Origin: Pseudolactococcus raffinolactis NBRC 100932
Lineage (GTDB): Bacteria > Bacillota > Bacilli > Lactobacillales > Streptococcaceae
DNA: 64,000 nt
Direction of reading: 5' to 3'
Assembly (NCBI RefSeq): GCF_001591765.1
Contig: NZ_BCVN01000005.1
Coordinates: forward strand, 16,080 to 80,079
Below, in pieces: positions 17,840 through 29,196 of the stretch. The notes below the pieces were generated by a model. The model ran no database searches. It was given only the letters and a program-made list of their open reading frames with translations, and was not told the origin of the DNA. The position numbers were made by a program, and so were the translations under genes. Positions within the stretch are counted from its first letter, which is position 1. Each line of letters starts with the position of its first letter.

Positions 17840-18520
17840 TTACACCATTGTTTCCAACATTTTGATCAATGTCGCAGCAGATTTTTCACCTGCTTGGACA
17901 ATAAATTCGTCAAAACTATCTGCCGCTTGACCATCCGCTGTATCCGAAAGGCTCCGAATCACAACAAATGGTTTGCCGAGTGCTGTTGCAGCTTGGGCAA
18001 TCGATGCCCCTTCCATCTCAACAGCAAGAACATCTGGAAAATGCCCTTTAATCGCTAGCTGTTGCGTTTTAGACGAGATAAATGAGTCAGATGAGGTAAT
18101 CAAACCAACCCGTGCTTCAGGGGCCGCTTTCTTCAGCTCTGAGACAAAGTAGGCGCTACTGTGATAGTAAAGTTCCTGCCCCGCCATCTGCCCAAAGGCA
18201 TAACCAAAGGCCGTCACATCAACATCATGATAGGCTAGTTTATCTGCTACTACAACATCACCAACTGCTAGACCCTCACCAACACCACCAGCTGAGCCAC
18301 TGTTAATGATGCCATCGACTGCAAATAAGTCAACCAATAAGCTAACAGCAATCGCGCTCATGACTTTCCCAATCCCTGACTTAACTAAGACAACATCATG
18401 TCGTCCGATAACTCCTGTATAAAATATAAACCCATGATGACTGGCTTTTTCGGAATGTTGCAGCGTTTCTGCTAGGATTTTTAACTCCTCATCCATGGCT
18501 GCAATAATGCCTATTTTCAT
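17840..18520 (-). CDS. mtnN: 5'-methylthioadenosine/S-adenosylhomocysteine nucleosidase
   Basis: Pfs enzyme that cleaves adenine from MTA and SAH, starting methionine recycling and supplying S-ribosylhomocysteine to LuxS. The N-terminus MKIGIIAAMDEELKIL contains the conserved Glu12-type residue. VEMEGASIAQ carries the ribose-binding Met-Glu pair, and RSLSDTAD the catalytic Asp. Length 226 aa is standard. It follows the glmU-nudF-macP order known from pneumococcus, where pfs sits at the same place. Confidence 0.95.
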   Translation of the reverse strand: MKIGIIAAMDEELKILAETLQHSEKASHHGFIFYTGVIGRHDVVLVKSGIGKVMSAIAVSLLVDLFAVDGIINSGSAGGVGEGLAVGDVVVADKLAYHDVDVTAFGYAFGQMAGQELYYHSSAYFVSELKKAAPEARVGLITSSDSFISSKTQQLAIKGHFPDVLAVEMEGASIAQAATALGKPFVVIRSLSDTADGQAADSFDEFIVQAGEKSAATLIKMLETMV

Positions 18521-18586
18521 CTTCTCTCACTTTCTCGTCTGCAAAACTAATGACTTGATCTTATCTATTAGGATTAGACAACTTTG

Positions 18587-18859
18587 TTAAAATTTAAAAA
18601 CTATCACCGTGATAATAATCAATAAAACGACTAAAATCACGATATATTTCGTGATTTTTTTCCCCCGCTCTTCTCTTTTTTGAGATTCGATGCGGCGGCT
18701 TTTATATACTGAATTCTTTTCCAATTTCGCTTTTTGCGGCGCAAATTGTTTGATCAGCTGGGTATCATCTTGTCTGGCTTGTGCGATTTCTCGCTCCAGA
18801 CGTTCTTTCTCTCGTGCCGCCTGCTGAATCATCTCATCTGTTAATAAGGGTTTAGGCAT
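18587..18859 (-). CDS. macP: MacP-like membrane-anchored protein (probable activator of a class A PBP)
   Basis: A 90-aa protein with a charged, coiled-coil-like cytoplasmic part (residues 1-67, starting MPKPLLTDEMIQQAAREKER) and one C-terminal helix, YIVILVVLLIIITVIVF, ending the chain. This layout, the PLLTDE start and the gene order glmU-nudix-this gene-pfs match MacP of Streptococcus pneumoniae. There MacP binds PBP2a and is phosphorylated by StkP. Thr7 and Thr33 are possible phosphorylation sites, which is inference. It overlaps nudF by 8 bases. A stkP gene lies at 32995-34911. Assignment rests on synteny and architecture, not on an alignment. Confidence 0.6.
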   Translation of the reverse strand: MPKPLLTDEMIQQAAREKERLEREIAQARQDDTQLIKQFAPQKAKLEKNSVYKSRRIESQKREERGKKITKYIVILVVLLIIITVIVFKF

Positions 18860-19415
18860 TCGTTTCTAGCTCCCAATACTGAATAGCCATAATCGTTTTG
18901 GCATCCTGAATCTCACCATTATGGATGAGTGCTTTTGCTTCAGCCAAAGTCACTTCATGGCGTTCCAAAACTTCATTATCGTCATGAGGCCTTGGTTGAT
19001 CGACTTTTCTTAAATTATCGGCCTTATAAAGGTAAATCTTCTCACTACAAAAACCAGGCGCTGTATAAAACTCAGCGATTTTTTTAACAGACTTAGTCGT
19101 CATCCCAGTTTCTTCTTCTAATTCACGTAACATGGCCGCTTCTGGATTGGCATTTTCACCTTTTTCAAGTTTGCCTGCAGGAATTTCATAAATAACTTCT
19201 TCCAAAGCTTTGCGAAATTGACGAACCAGAATCATTTTTTGCTCTGGGGTGATTGCTAATACAGCAACGCCTCCATTATGAAAAATGATTTCTCGCTTCG
19301 CAAGTCCCAAGTCCCCTGGTAAAGCAACAGTGTCCAATTTGACATTGATTACCTGTCCATTAAAAATAGTTTCCCGACTTAATGTTTTTTCTTCGAAATC
19401 TTCAAAATTCATCAT
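18852..19415 (-). CDS. nudF: ADP-ribose pyrophosphatase (Nudix)
   Basis: Nudix hydrolase that splits ADP-ribose to AMP and ribose 5-phosphate. The Nudix box is AGKLEKGENANPEAAMLREL followed by EEETG, at residues 90-115. The ADPR-specific features include LVRQFRKALEEVIYEIPAGK before the box and ETGMTTKSVKKIAEFYTAPGFCSEK after it. Length 187 aa fits NudF/YqkG. It starts with two ATG codons and an AGGGG ribosome binding site. It sits between glmU and the MacP-like gene, the conserved streptococcal arrangement. Confidence 0.92.
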   Translation of the reverse strand: MMNFEDFEEKTLSRETIFNGQVINVKLDTVALPGDLGLAKREIIFHNGGVAVLAITPEQKMILVRQFRKALEEVIYEIPAGKLEKGENANPEAAMLRELEEETGMTTKSVKKIAEFYTAPGFCSEKIYLYKADNLRKVDQPRPHDDNEVLERHEVTLAEAKALIHNGEIQDAKTIMAIQYWELETNA

Positions 19416-19492
19416 TTGTGTTATCCCCTATTGGCTTTATTTTCCCCGTTTACATTATTAAACTCGTTTAACATCTCTCAAAATTAAGGACA

Positions 19493-20866
19493 TCAACTTT
19501 CATGATAACTTGGCATGAGCTTTGCCCGTCCAACTTTATTAACTTGACGTGCACGTCCAAAAGCCATCTCATCTTCATGAACATCATCTGTGATAACAGA
19601 GCCCGCAGTGGTAATGGCATTACTACCGATAGCAATCGGTGCAATCAAAGACGAGTTACTGCCAATAAAGGCATAGTCTTCAATCTCTGTCTTAAATTTA
19701 TTAACACCATCGAAATTGACTGTGATGGTCCCCGCACCAAAATTAACGTGTTCACCGACCATGGCATTACCGATATAAGTCAAATGGCCAGCCTTAGTCC
19801 CAACACCAAGTGTAGAAGCTTTGACTTCAACGAAATTACCAATATGGACATTTTCATGCAGAATGGTTTCTGGGCGCAAGTGAGCGTATGGACCAACATT
19901 AGCGCCTGGTTCAAGCACTGAATACTCAATTGTTGAGTTACGCACTTCTGTATTGTGATGTAATCTAGAACTTTCAATCCGGCTACCTGAAGTGATATGT
20001 ACGCCCTTACTAATGACCGTTTGACCCTTAATCACAACATTAGGCTCAATGACTGAATCTTCACCGATCTTGACATCTGCATCAATATACGTCGTTTCTG
20101 GATCAATCAAGGTCACACCATTTAGCATGTGCTTGGTATTAATCCGATCACGCATGATTTTTTCAGCCTGTGACAATGCCACACGATCATTGACCCCGAT
20201 AGATTCATTAAAATCATCCAGAACAAAAGCTGAAACTTTTTTAGCATCATCTTTGAAAATTTCAATGACATCTGTCAAATAATACTCACCTTGCGCATTA
20301 TCTGTTGTGATATTGCTTAGGGCTTCAAAAAGTGCACGATTATCAAAGATATAGGTTCCAGTATTGATTTCCTGAACAGATTTTTCAAAGTCGTTGGCAT
20401 CTTTTTGCTCAACAATTTTAGCCACATGACCATCTTCTCTGATAATCCGACCATAACCAGTCGGATCTTCCGCAATGGCTGTCAAAATCGTCGCTGTTGC
20501 TTTCTCAGCTTGATGATAAGCAAATAACTCTTCCAAAGTTTCAGGACGGATTAAGGGCGTATCACCTGCGATGACGAGCGTCATACCATGCAGATTTTTC
20601 AGCAAAGGCTCTGCGATTTTAACCGCATGACCAGTTCCTAACTGTTCCTCTTGTTTGACATAAGCGACATGTTCAGGCAAAGTACCCAAGACATCTGCCG
20701 CCCCATGACCAACAATGGCAATCGTTTTTTCAGGTGCAACAGCACTCGTCGCTGAAACTACGTGCGCGAGCATTGTTTTCCCAGCAACTTCATGTAGAAC
20801 CTTTGGTCGATCGGATTTCATCCGCGTCCCTTTTCCGGCAGCTAAAATAATGGCGTATTTGTTCAT
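19493..20866 (-). CDS. glmU: Bifunctional GlcN-1-P acetyltransferase / GlcNAc-1-P uridyltransferase
   Basis: Makes UDP-GlcNAc for peptidoglycan. The N-terminal uridyltransferase domain has the pyrophosphorylase signature [20 protein letters not shown]. The C-terminal left-handed beta helix is built of hexapeptide repeats, with [22 protein letters not shown] split around the acetyl-CoA site and the catalytic histidine in [12 protein letters not shown]. Length 457 aa is standard. It is preceded by a TGG-TATAAT box at 20988-20993 and an unusually long leader of about 115 nt. It heads the nudF-macP-mtnN-pncB series. Confidence 0.97.
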   Translation of the reverse strand: MNKYAIILAAGKGTRMKSDRPKVLHEVAGKTMLAHVVSATSAVAPEKTIAIVGHGAADVLGTLPEHVAYVKQEEQLGTGHAVKIAEPLLKNLHGMTLVIAGDTPLIRPETLEELFAYHQAEKATATILTAIAEDPTGYGRIIREDGHVAKIVEQKDANDFEKSVQEINTGTYIFDNRALFEALSNITTDNAQGEYYLTDVIEIFKDDAKKVSAFVLDDFNESIGVNDRVALSQAEKIMRDRINTKHMLNGVTLIDPETTYIDADVKIGEDSVIEPNVVIKGQTVISKGVHITSGSRIESSRLHHNTEVRNSTIEYSVLEPGANVGPYAHLRPETILHENVHIGNFVEVKASTLGVGTKAGHLTYIGNAMVGEHVNFGAGTITVNFDGVNKFKTEIEDYAFIGSNSSLIAPIAIGSNAITTAGSVITDDVHEDEMAFGRARQVNKVGRAKLMPSYHES

Positions 20867-20987
20867 TTTGATATTACTCCTTCATAAGCTAATAAGACGA
20901 CTGCTTTAATAGGCAGAACCTCTATGCTTTTCTATGTTTTTCGTTTTGATGACGCAAAGTCGCCAAAATAACAAAATCCTTAAAGCT

Positions 20988-20993
20988 ATTATA
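20988..20993 (-). promoter_or_regulatory. glmU promoter with long leader
   Basis: TGG-TATAAT extended -10 box on the minus strand. The predicted transcript has a leader of roughly 115 nt before the ATG at 20866. I see no recognisable riboswitch in it; glmS-ribozyme features are absent. Confidence 0.6.
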
Positions 20994-21121
20994 CCAATAA
21001 ACTTTAATTTTGTCTTAAATGATGCGGTTCCAACCCCTTTTTATACCTGTTTAAGATACTAAACACCCCTCACTTTTCATTTTTTCCAAAAACTATATCC
21101 CGACAGGAATCAGATTTGTGG

Positions 21122-21127
21122 TAAAAT
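21122..21127 (+). promoter_or_regulatory. proC promoter
   Basis: TGG-TAAAAT extended -10 box, 35 bp before the proC ATG. A normal AAGGAG ribosome binding site follows. Confidence 0.6.
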
Positions 21128-21162
21128 GAAACAAATAAACGAAAAGACATAAGGAGCTACTC

Positions 21163-21942
21163 ATGACAAATATTGGTTTTATCGGCGCAGGGAAAATGGC
21201 ATCAGCGATTATTAAAGGCCTAAATAAAGACAAATTCAGCGTTCACATCTCTGGCCGCAATATTGAGGAGACCCAGAAAACTGCCCAAGCACTTGGCGTT
21301 AATGCAGCACCCAGTCATGCTGACCTGATTCAAGCCTCAGACATCATCGTCCTAGCAGTCAAGCCTTATGTTGTTGTAGATATTTTAACTGAACACAAGA
21401 CCGAGAAACCTATTGTCTCTATCGCAGCAGGTATCACGCTAGCTGACCTCAGCGCCATGACAACTGACACGCAACCTATCGTCAGAATTATGCCCAATAT
21501 CAACGCGACCATTCAAAAATCAACCACTGGTATTGTCAGAAATGCCTATGTTTCAGACGATGTTTTCAACACTGTCAAAGCGATCTTTGAAAGCGTCGGC
21601 AGCGTCCATGAACTGGCAGAAAAAGACTTCGGGACTTTCACAGCCCTAGCTGGTAGCTCACCTGCCTACATCTATATGTTTATTGACGCCATTAGTCGTG
21701 CTGGTGTCCTACATGGTATGCCAAAAGATGTCAGCACCAAAATCGTCGCTGAAACTGTCCTCGCCAGTGCTGAAATGATCCTTAAATCTGACGAAAACCC
21801 TTGGACCTTGGTTGACAATGTCTCAAGTCCCGGTGGTACAACCGTTGCTGGCGTTGTGAGTTTGGAAAAAAATAACTTTGTTGCCACAGTAATTGACGCT
21901 ATTACAGCGACAATCGAGAAAAATAATACTATGAACAAATAA
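21163..21942 (+). CDS. proC: Pyrroline-5-carboxylate reductase
   Basis: Last step of proline synthesis, reduction of P5C with NAD(P)H. The Rossmann start is MTNIGFIGAGKMASAIIKGL. The substrate-binding helix bundle carries LAGSSPAYIYMFIDAISRAGVLHG, and the signature VSSPGGTTVAGV lies near residue 225. Length is 259 aa. A monocistronic plus-strand gene, with AAGGAG before the ATG and a very strong terminator immediately after. proBA is not in the window. Confidence 0.96.
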   Translation: MTNIGFIGAGKMASAIIKGLNKDKFSVHISGRNIEETQKTAQALGVNAAPSHADLIQASDIIVLAVKPYVVVDILTEHKTEKPIVSIAAGITLADLSAMTTDTQPIVRIMPNINATIQKSTTGIVRNAYVSDDVFNTVKAIFESVGSVHELAEKDFGTFTALAGSSPAYIYMFIDAISRAGVLHGMPKDVSTKIVAETVLASAEMILKSDENPWTLVDNVSSPGGTTVAGVVSLEKNNFVATVIDAITATIEKNNTMNK

Positions 21943-21989
21943 AATAGAAGCACAAACCATCACAACCGGTTTGTGCTTCTATTTCTATT
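21942..21989 (+). terminator. Strong bidirectional terminator between proC and the glucosidase gene
   Basis: AAATAGAAGCACAAACC (21942-21958) pairs over 17 bp without mismatch with 21968-21984 around a 9-nt loop. Flanking T and A runs allow it to serve both converging genes. Confidence 0.92.
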
Positions 21990-22004
21990 CTCAGATCTCT
22001 TGCT

Positions 22005-24883
<2,879 letters not shown>

Positions 24884-24928
24884 TTGTATTTCTCCTAAAT
24901 TTATAATCTATTTTATTTCAACTTGTTC

Positions 24929-24957
24929 ATTTTAGCATAATCAGGCTTAAAAATCAA
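24929..24957 (-). promoter_or_regulatory. tig promoter
   Basis: Minus-strand TTGATT (24952-24957), 17-bp spacer, TGC-TAAAAT (-10 at 24929-24934). Confidence 0.7.
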
Positions 24958-25006
24958 GAATCATCCCCGTCATTTCGCTATTTTTAGACGTTTTTGATGA
25001 TTTCCG

Positions 25007-25195
25007 TTATTTTCCACTCAATTTAGTGATAAAGTCGTGCCAAACACTTGGTTTGAAGATGTCGGTTGGATTTTTACCACCAAGTCCCCCATAACCTAGC
25101 ATGAGACCTAACACAATCGCCAAAATCACTAAAATAACGACGAGCAAGATCAATGAAATGCGCAGTCCCAAAAATTTAACGGTCCGCTTAAACAT
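25007..25195 (-). CDS. epuA: EpuA family membrane protein
   Basis: A 62-aa protein with one transmembrane helix ([20 protein letters not shown]), a [14 protein letters not shown] turn and the C-terminal [11 protein letters not shown]. This is the EpuA family, often mislabelled as an RNA polymerase beta subunit. The start at 25195 follows AAGGAGACTGCCT and overlaps the murA stop by 8 bp, so murA-epuA is an operon, as in streptococci. An open frame extending to 25234 has no ribosome binding site. Function is unknown; linkage suggests an envelope role. Confidence 0.85.
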   Translation of the reverse strand: MFKRTVKFLGLRISLILLVVILVILAIVLGLMLGYGGLGGKNPTDIFKPSVWHDFITKLSGK

Positions 25196-26471
25196 AGGCA
25201 GTCTCCTTATAGTTGATCCGTTTGATATCCGCACCTAGACTGGCTAATTTTTCATGGAATTGATAATACCCGCGGTCTAAATGTTGTAAGTTACCAACCG
25301 TTGTCGTCCCTTCAGCTACCATGCCTAACAAAATAAGCGCAGCACTAGCACGTAAGTCTGTTGAACGTACTTCAGCACCAGACAGGCTGCTACCACCTTG
25401 AATTAAAGCTGTATTTCTCGAAATGTCGACAAAAAGCCCCATCCGACGCATTTCTTCTAGGTGTTGAAAACGATTTTCAAAAACCGTTTCGATCATGATT
25501 GACTCACCCTCAGCAATGGCCTGAGCTACTGTCATTTGCGCCTGCATATCCGTTGGGAAACCTGGATGTGGTAAAGTTTTAACGGTTACAGGTTTCAGGG
25601 TTTTAGGACCGATAATTCGAATCCCATCCTCTTCTTGGATAATATCCACGCCCATTTCTGAAAGTTTTGAAAGCAAAGGCCGGTTATGTTCACGAACAGC
25701 ATCCAAAATTAAGACATTGCCTTGGGTAATGGCTGCTGCGACCATGAACGTTCCTGCTTCGATACGGTCTTGCACGACATTATGTTGTGCGCCATGCATC
25801 TGTGTAACACCTTTAATGATGATCGTATCAGTTCCTGCACCTTTGACATTAGCACCCATTTTGTTAAGTAAATTGGCAAGGTCAACGATTTCAGGTTCAC
25901 GCGCAGCGTTTTCCAAAATCATCGTCCCTTTGGCAAGGGTCGCTGCCATCATAATATTTTGCGTTGCACCGACTGATGGGAAATCCATATAAAAATGCGC
26001 GCCATGGAGCTCATCTGCTTTTGCTTCAATAAAGCCACCGTTTTGTGTAATTTCTGCACCCATGGCTTGCAAACCACGAATGTGCAAATCAATCGGGCGT
26101 GAGCCAATGGTACAACCACCTGGCATAGAAACCCGGGCATGACCATTTCGAGCAAGAATCGGCCCTAATACAACGATAGACGCACGCATTTGGCTAACAT
26201 ACTCGTAAGGTGCTTCAATCGCGATATCTGTCGCAGCTTGTGTCACGACGCGTTTCTCATTTTCGTCGAAAACCAATGGGATATTCAGATGTTTCACCAC
26301 GGCATTCATCGTGTAAACATCGCTAAGAATCGGCACGTTATTAAGCACCGTTTCTCCTTCAGAAGGCAAAATTGTCGCCGCTAAAAGTGGCAATACAGCG
26401 TTTTTAGCGCCTTCAATTTCGATTTGACCTGTTAATCGTGTGTGACCACCGTTTACTATTATTTTATCCAT
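25188..26471 (-). CDS. murA: UDP-N-acetylglucosamine 1-carboxyvinyltransferase
   Basis: First committed step of peptidoglycan synthesis, adding enolpyruvate from PEP to UDP-GlcNAc. Start [23 protein letters not shown] contains the essential Lys-Asn. The fosfomycin-target cysteine lies in [16 protein letters not shown]. The two-domain inside-out barrel length of 427 aa is right. I start at MDKIIV (26471); the frame could open 10 codons earlier, and the ribosome binding site is weak (AAGTGAAATG). A second ATG lies directly before it. Fosfomycin should be active because Cys is present, which is inference. Confidence 0.95.
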   Translation of the reverse strand: MDKIIVNGGHTRLTGQIEIEGAKNAVLPLLAATILPSEGETVLNNVPILSDVYTMNAVVKHLNIPLVFDENEKRVVTQAATDIAIEAPYEYVSQMRASIVVLGPILARNGHARVSMPGGCTIGSRPIDLHIRGLQAMGAEITQNGGFIEAKADELHGAHFYMDFPSVGATQNIMMAATLAKGTMILENAAREPEIVDLANLLNKMGANVKGAGTDTIIIKGVTQMHGAQHNVVQDRIEAGTFMVAAAITQGNVLILDAVREHNRPLLSKLSEMGVDIIQEEDGIRIIGPKTLKPVTVKTLPHPGFPTDMQAQMTVAQAIAEGESIMIETVFENRFQHLEEMRRMGLFVDISRNTALIQGGSSLSGAEVRSTDLRASAALILLGMVAEGTTTVGNLQHLDRGYYQFHEKLASLGADIKRINYKETAYV

Positions 26472-26547
26472 CATTTCACTTTCACATTTTATCTTATACA
26501 AAATTATATCATATTTCTTATTTTCATGTTTAAAACACGGACAAAGC

Positions 26548-26576
26548 CAAAAAACGCTAGACTAAGCTAACGTTAT
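26548..26576 (-). terminator. Terminator of the spx-UPF0223-IMPase operon
   Basis: AACGTTAG and CTAGCGTT (minus strand; 26553-26560 with 26567-26574) pair with one G-U, 6-nt loop, then six T. Confidence 0.75.
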
Positions 26577-26591
26577 CACTATGGTTTGAAC

Positions 26592-27359
26592 TTATTTAAG
26601 ATAAGCCTTGATTTTGTCTAACTGATCGCTAGGAACAGACATCATCATCTGACGTCCCTCAAAAGCAAGGGGGCTGCCATCAATCTGCTGCGTGACATAC
26701 CCAAAAGGTGCAATCAAGACCGCACCAGCCGCATAATCCCAAGGAGATAGATTGCTGAAGTATCCCCAGATCTTGCCATCTAAGATATTCACATACTCGA
26801 TACCCGCGCTACCAATCGCCCGCACACCCAAGCTTTCATGACTCAAGTCTAACAAGCCACCCGCATTAGTCCGGTACATATAGGTATTGACACCGATAAG
26901 ACTTTGGCGCAAAGGTTTGACCGTCAAGTGAATCTGCGTCTCATTTTTATAAGCGCTTGTGCCGTCACCCCAGTAAAGATTGTCATTCATGACATCCAAA
27001 ATGACACCAATTTTACCCACACCGTCTTCATAATAAGCCAGCATAACCGCAAAATTATCTCTTTGGACGATGAAATTCGTTGTCCCATCAATTGGATCTA
27101 GCACCCAGACATTACCGTCAGAAATATCATGTCGCACGTCATTTTCTTCCGCTAAAACAGAGTCTCCGGGAAATGTTGACTGGATTTGTGTCAAGATCTG
27201 ATCTTGGACTTCTCGATCGACATTGGTCACTAAGTCATCGAAATGCGTTTTTTCAGAAATTTCAAGGTCATCTGACAGATGTTGTTTGATAAACACACCT
27301 GCTTTTTGGACGACCGTTTTAGCAAACTCAAGCTTGGTGTTTAACAAATTGGCGCTCAC
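26592..27359 (-). CDS. Inositol monophosphatase family protein
   Basis: Mg-dependent sugar or nucleotide phosphatase of the SuhB/IMPase fold. The metal-binding motifs are LAEEN near residue 69, WVLDPIDGTTNFI near 85-97, and the C-terminal SPWDYAAGAVLIAPFG. Length is 255 aa. The start is GTG at 27359, selected by an exact AGGAGGTGA ribosome binding site that lies inside the end of the UPF0223 gene, with a 32-bp overlap. Physiological substrate unknown. Third gene after spx and UPF0223, a conserved streptococcal trio. Confidence 0.88.
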   Translation of the reverse strand: MSANLLNTKLEFAKTVVQKAGVFIKQHLSDDLEISEKTHFDDLVTNVDREVQDQILTQIQSTFPGDSVLAEENDVRHDISDGNVWVLDPIDGTTNFIVQRDNFAVMLAYYEDGVGKIGVILDVMNDNLYWGDGTSAYKNETQIHLTVKPLRQSLIGVNTYMYRTNAGGLLDLSHESLGVRAIGSAGIEYVNILDGKIWGYFSNLSPWDYAAGAVLIAPFGYVTQQIDGSPLAFEGRQMMMSVPSDQLDKIKAYLK

Positions 27360-27612
27360 TTTTGGTCACCTCCTGAAGGGCACGATAGCTTGAATAGCCT
27401 GAGGCTTTTTCAAACTCCCGATCCAGTTGTTTTTCTGCCATTTTAGATGGCACAACCTCTTTAAACTGACGATAAGCTATTAAAAATGCCTCACGCGATA
27501 CTTTAGATTCATAAAAATCCTCGACTTGATTAAAAAAAGAGATGACTGCAGCCATTTCCTCACCTGTCCATGTCAAATCTAAGGGGTATTGATAGCTGTT
27601 ATTAGCTGACAT
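27328..27612 (-). CDS. UPF0223 family protein (YktA-like)
   Basis: A 94-aa soluble helical protein with the family core YPLDLTWTGEEMAAVISFF and SREAFLIAYRQFKEVVPSKMAEKQLDREFEKASGYSSY, broken here only for description. Function is not known. It begins 3 bp after the spx stop and overlaps the phosphatase gene by 32 bp, so all three are read from one message. Confidence 0.85.
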   Translation of the reverse strand: MSANNSYQYPLDLTWTGEEMAAVISFFNQVEDFYESKVSREAFLIAYRQFKEVVPSKMAEKQLDREFEKASGYSSYRALQEVTKSERQFVKHQA

Positions 27613-27615
27613 ATA

Positions 27616-28011
27616 TTAAGCTCCTGAACTCATGACATCTCTTAATTCGGCCTGGCGATAAGAGCGCGGTAAAAAAGCACGAATTTCATCTTCGTTAAAG
27701 CCAATTTGCATCCGCTTATCATCCATAATAATGGGTCTGCGTAAGAGACTCGGATGCTCTGAAATGAGGACAAGGAGCTGATTAATGGTTAAATCATCTA
27801 CATCAACATTTAGTTTTTGGAAGACTTTACTTCGAGTCGAGATAATATCTTCTGTGCCATTCTCTGTTTTAGACAAAATAGCTTTCAGATCATCAGATGT
27901 CATCGGTTGCGTTAATATATTGTGTTCTTCATAAGCCACCCCGTAACTATCAAGCCACGCGCGTGCCTTACGACAAGACGTACAACTAGGTGACAAGTAT
28001 AAATTAATCAT
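27616..28011 (-). CDS. spx: Spx/MgsR family redox regulator
   Basis: Small protein that binds the C-terminal domain of the RNA polymerase alpha subunit and reprograms transcription under disulfide and envelope stress. The redox switch Cys10-Thr-Ser-Cys13 lies in YLSPSCTSCRKARAW. The conserved RPI motif is LLRRPIIMDDKRMQIGFNEDEIRAFLP. Using the second ATG (28011) gives 131 aa, exactly the usual Spx length; the ATG at 28017 would add two residues. Streptococci and lactococci carry several Spx paralogues and I cannot say which this is. It is transcribed away from a 38-bp palindrome. Confidence 0.9.
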   Translation of the reverse strand: MINLYLSPSCTSCRKARAWLDSYGVAYEEHNILTQPMTSDDLKAILSKTENGTEDIISTRSKVFQKLNVDVDDLTINQLLVLISEHPSLLRRPIIMDDKRMQIGFNEDEIRAFLPRSYRQAELRDVMSSGA

Positions 28012-28040
28012 AATCATCTCACTTCACTAATATTACTAAT

Positions 28041-28046
28041 ATTATA
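28041..28046 (-). promoter_or_regulatory. Possible second -10 box for spx
   Basis: TATAAT on the minus strand, 30 bp before the spx start. It is an alternative to the -10 inside the palindrome (28063-28068). Confidence 0.4.
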
Positions 28047-28055
28047 AGTTAGTAG

Positions 28056-28093
28056 TGTCTACATTATACCAAAATTTTGGTATAATGTAGACA
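28056..28093. promoter_or_regulatory. Perfect 38-bp palindrome holding divergent -10 boxes for spx and the Tad2-like gene
   Basis: Arm TGTCTACATTATACCAAAA (28056-28074) is followed without a spacer by its exact reverse complement (28075-28093). Each arm supplies an extended TGG-TATAAT -10 box, at 28081-28086 for the plus strand and 28063-28068 for the minus strand. The -35-like TCTACA of each promoter lies in the opposite arm. The two divergent promoters therefore share the same DNA. A dimeric regulator bound here would control both. The last palindrome base is the A of the plus-strand ATG. Confidence 0.9.
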
Positions 28094-28332
28094 TGAATTT
28101 TGAACAAATATTACCAATCCTCAAAAACGGCGGAAAAGCCGTTCGAACTCAAGGCTGGGGTGGCGCTGAAAATTTCGTCAAACTCTATGACACCATCCAA
28201 TTAGCAGATGGTCAGAAGTTGGATGTTACGCCTTATTTTTTGATAAACGTCTCAGGAGAAGGCGAAGGCTACTCTATGTGGAGTCCAACGCCCTGTGATG
28301 TCCTTGCTAACGACTGGCAGGTTGTTGACTGA
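28093..28332 (+). CDS. DUF2829 protein, Tad2 (Thoeris anti-defence 2) family
   Basis: A 79-aa protein with the family core AVRTQGWGGAENFVKL and TPYFLINVSGEGEGYSMWSP followed by TPCDVLANDW. DUF2829 includes phage Tad2, whose tetramers sequester cyclic ADP-ribose signals of Thoeris defence. Many members are encoded outside phages, with unknown roles. No phage genes surround this one. It lacks a ribosome binding site: TATAAT ends 6 nt before the ATG, so the mRNA is leaderless. A terminator follows at 28362. Signal binding is inference from the family name alone. Confidence 0.8.
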   Translation: MNFEQILPILKNGGKAVRTQGWGGAENFVKLYDTIQLADGQKLDVTPYFLINVSGEGEGYSMWSPTPCDVLANDWQVVD

Positions 28333-28361
28333 TCTTTTCCTTCGTCCTAAACTTGCATGCA

Positions 28362-28421
28362 AACACCTCTAGCGACAGTTTAACACATCATGTTACTGTT
28401 AGAGTTGATGAGGTGTTTTTT
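28362..28421 (+). terminator. Terminator of the DUF2829 gene
   Basis: AACACCTC (28362-28369) pairs with GAGGTGTT (28410-28417), with further internal pairing (ACAGT with ACTGT, TAACA with TGTTA), followed by six T. Confidence 0.8.
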
Positions 28422-28445
28422 CGTAGCCAAATGAGGTAAAATTTA

Positions 28446-29177
28446 ATGACTCAAAACCGACAAGATACACCCCGAAAAATTTTGGTGACTGGCTGTGCCT
28501 CTGGCATCGGTCTGGCTCAGGCCAAATGCTTTTTAGAAAGTGGCGACAAGGTATACGGGGTTGATAAGCAAACACCACAAGCATTTAGTCATCCCAATTT
28601 TTTCTTTTTCAAGGCAGATTTAACAGGAGACTTAACTGATTTACTCGCACAACTGCCACAAACCTTTGATGTGATTTGCCATACCGCAGGTATTTTAGAC
28701 GACTACAAGCCTTTGCTTGAAACTTCTGATGAAGACTTTCGCCAACTCTGGGCTACTAATCTCACGCCTGTGATCAAGCTCACGCGCCACTTTTTACCGC
28801 AGATGATCGCTCAAAAATCTGGTATCATCATCACCATGTGTTCAATCGCTAGTTTTGTCGCTGGCGGCGGAGGTGCCGCTTATACGACAAGCAAGCACGC
28901 CTTGGCTGGGTTTACCAAGCAACTGGCCCTCGATTATGCACGGACAGGCCTACAGATTTTCGGCATTGCACCAGGTGCCGTTCAAACTGGCATGACCAAA
29001 CAAGATTTTGAAGTCGATAATGGTCAGATGGCGGATTGGGTGGCAAGTGAAACACCGATTGGTCGATGGGCACAACCTTCTGAAGTTGCTGACCTGACAG
29101 CTTTTCTGGCTTCAGGCAAGGCAAGTTATATGCACGGTGAAATCGTTAAAATTGATGGTGGTTGGACACTGAAATAA
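28446..29177 (+). CDS. Short-chain dehydrogenase/reductase (3-oxoacyl-ACP reductase-like)
   Basis: SDR with the cofactor motif ILVTGCASGIGLAQAKCF and the catalytic Ser-Tyr-Lys set in MCSIASFVAGGGGAAYTTSKHALAG, quoted in two halves: the serine lies in MCSIASF and YTTSK holds Tyr and Lys. The C-terminal APGAVQTGMTK and GEIVKIDGGWTLK are typical of FabG-like enzymes. Asp in YGVDKQ after the second strand suggests NAD preference. Length is 243 aa. A second copy away from the fab operon is common in streptococci, and its substrate is unknown. GAGG lies 9 nt before the ATG; a TAAAAT box overlaps it, so the exact promoter is unclear. Confidence 0.85.
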   Translation: MTQNRQDTPRKILVTGCASGIGLAQAKCFLESGDKVYGVDKQTPQAFSHPNFFFFKADLTGDLTDLLAQLPQTFDVICHTAGILDDYKPLLETSDEDFRQLWATNLTPVIKLTRHFLPQMIAQKSGIIITMCSIASFVAGGGGAAYTTSKHALAGFTKQLALDYARTGLQIFGIAPGAVQTGMTKQDFEVDNGQMADWVASETPIGRWAQPSEVADLTAFLASGKASYMHGEIVKIDGGWTLK

Positions 29178-29196
29178 AAAATAGGAGAATACCACG

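Noticed and set aside
28446..29177. Leaderless start for the SDR gene
   Set aside because: The TAAAAT box lies only 3 nt from the ATG, and GAGG at 28433-28436 is well placed as a ribosome binding site, so the gene does not fit the pattern of the others.
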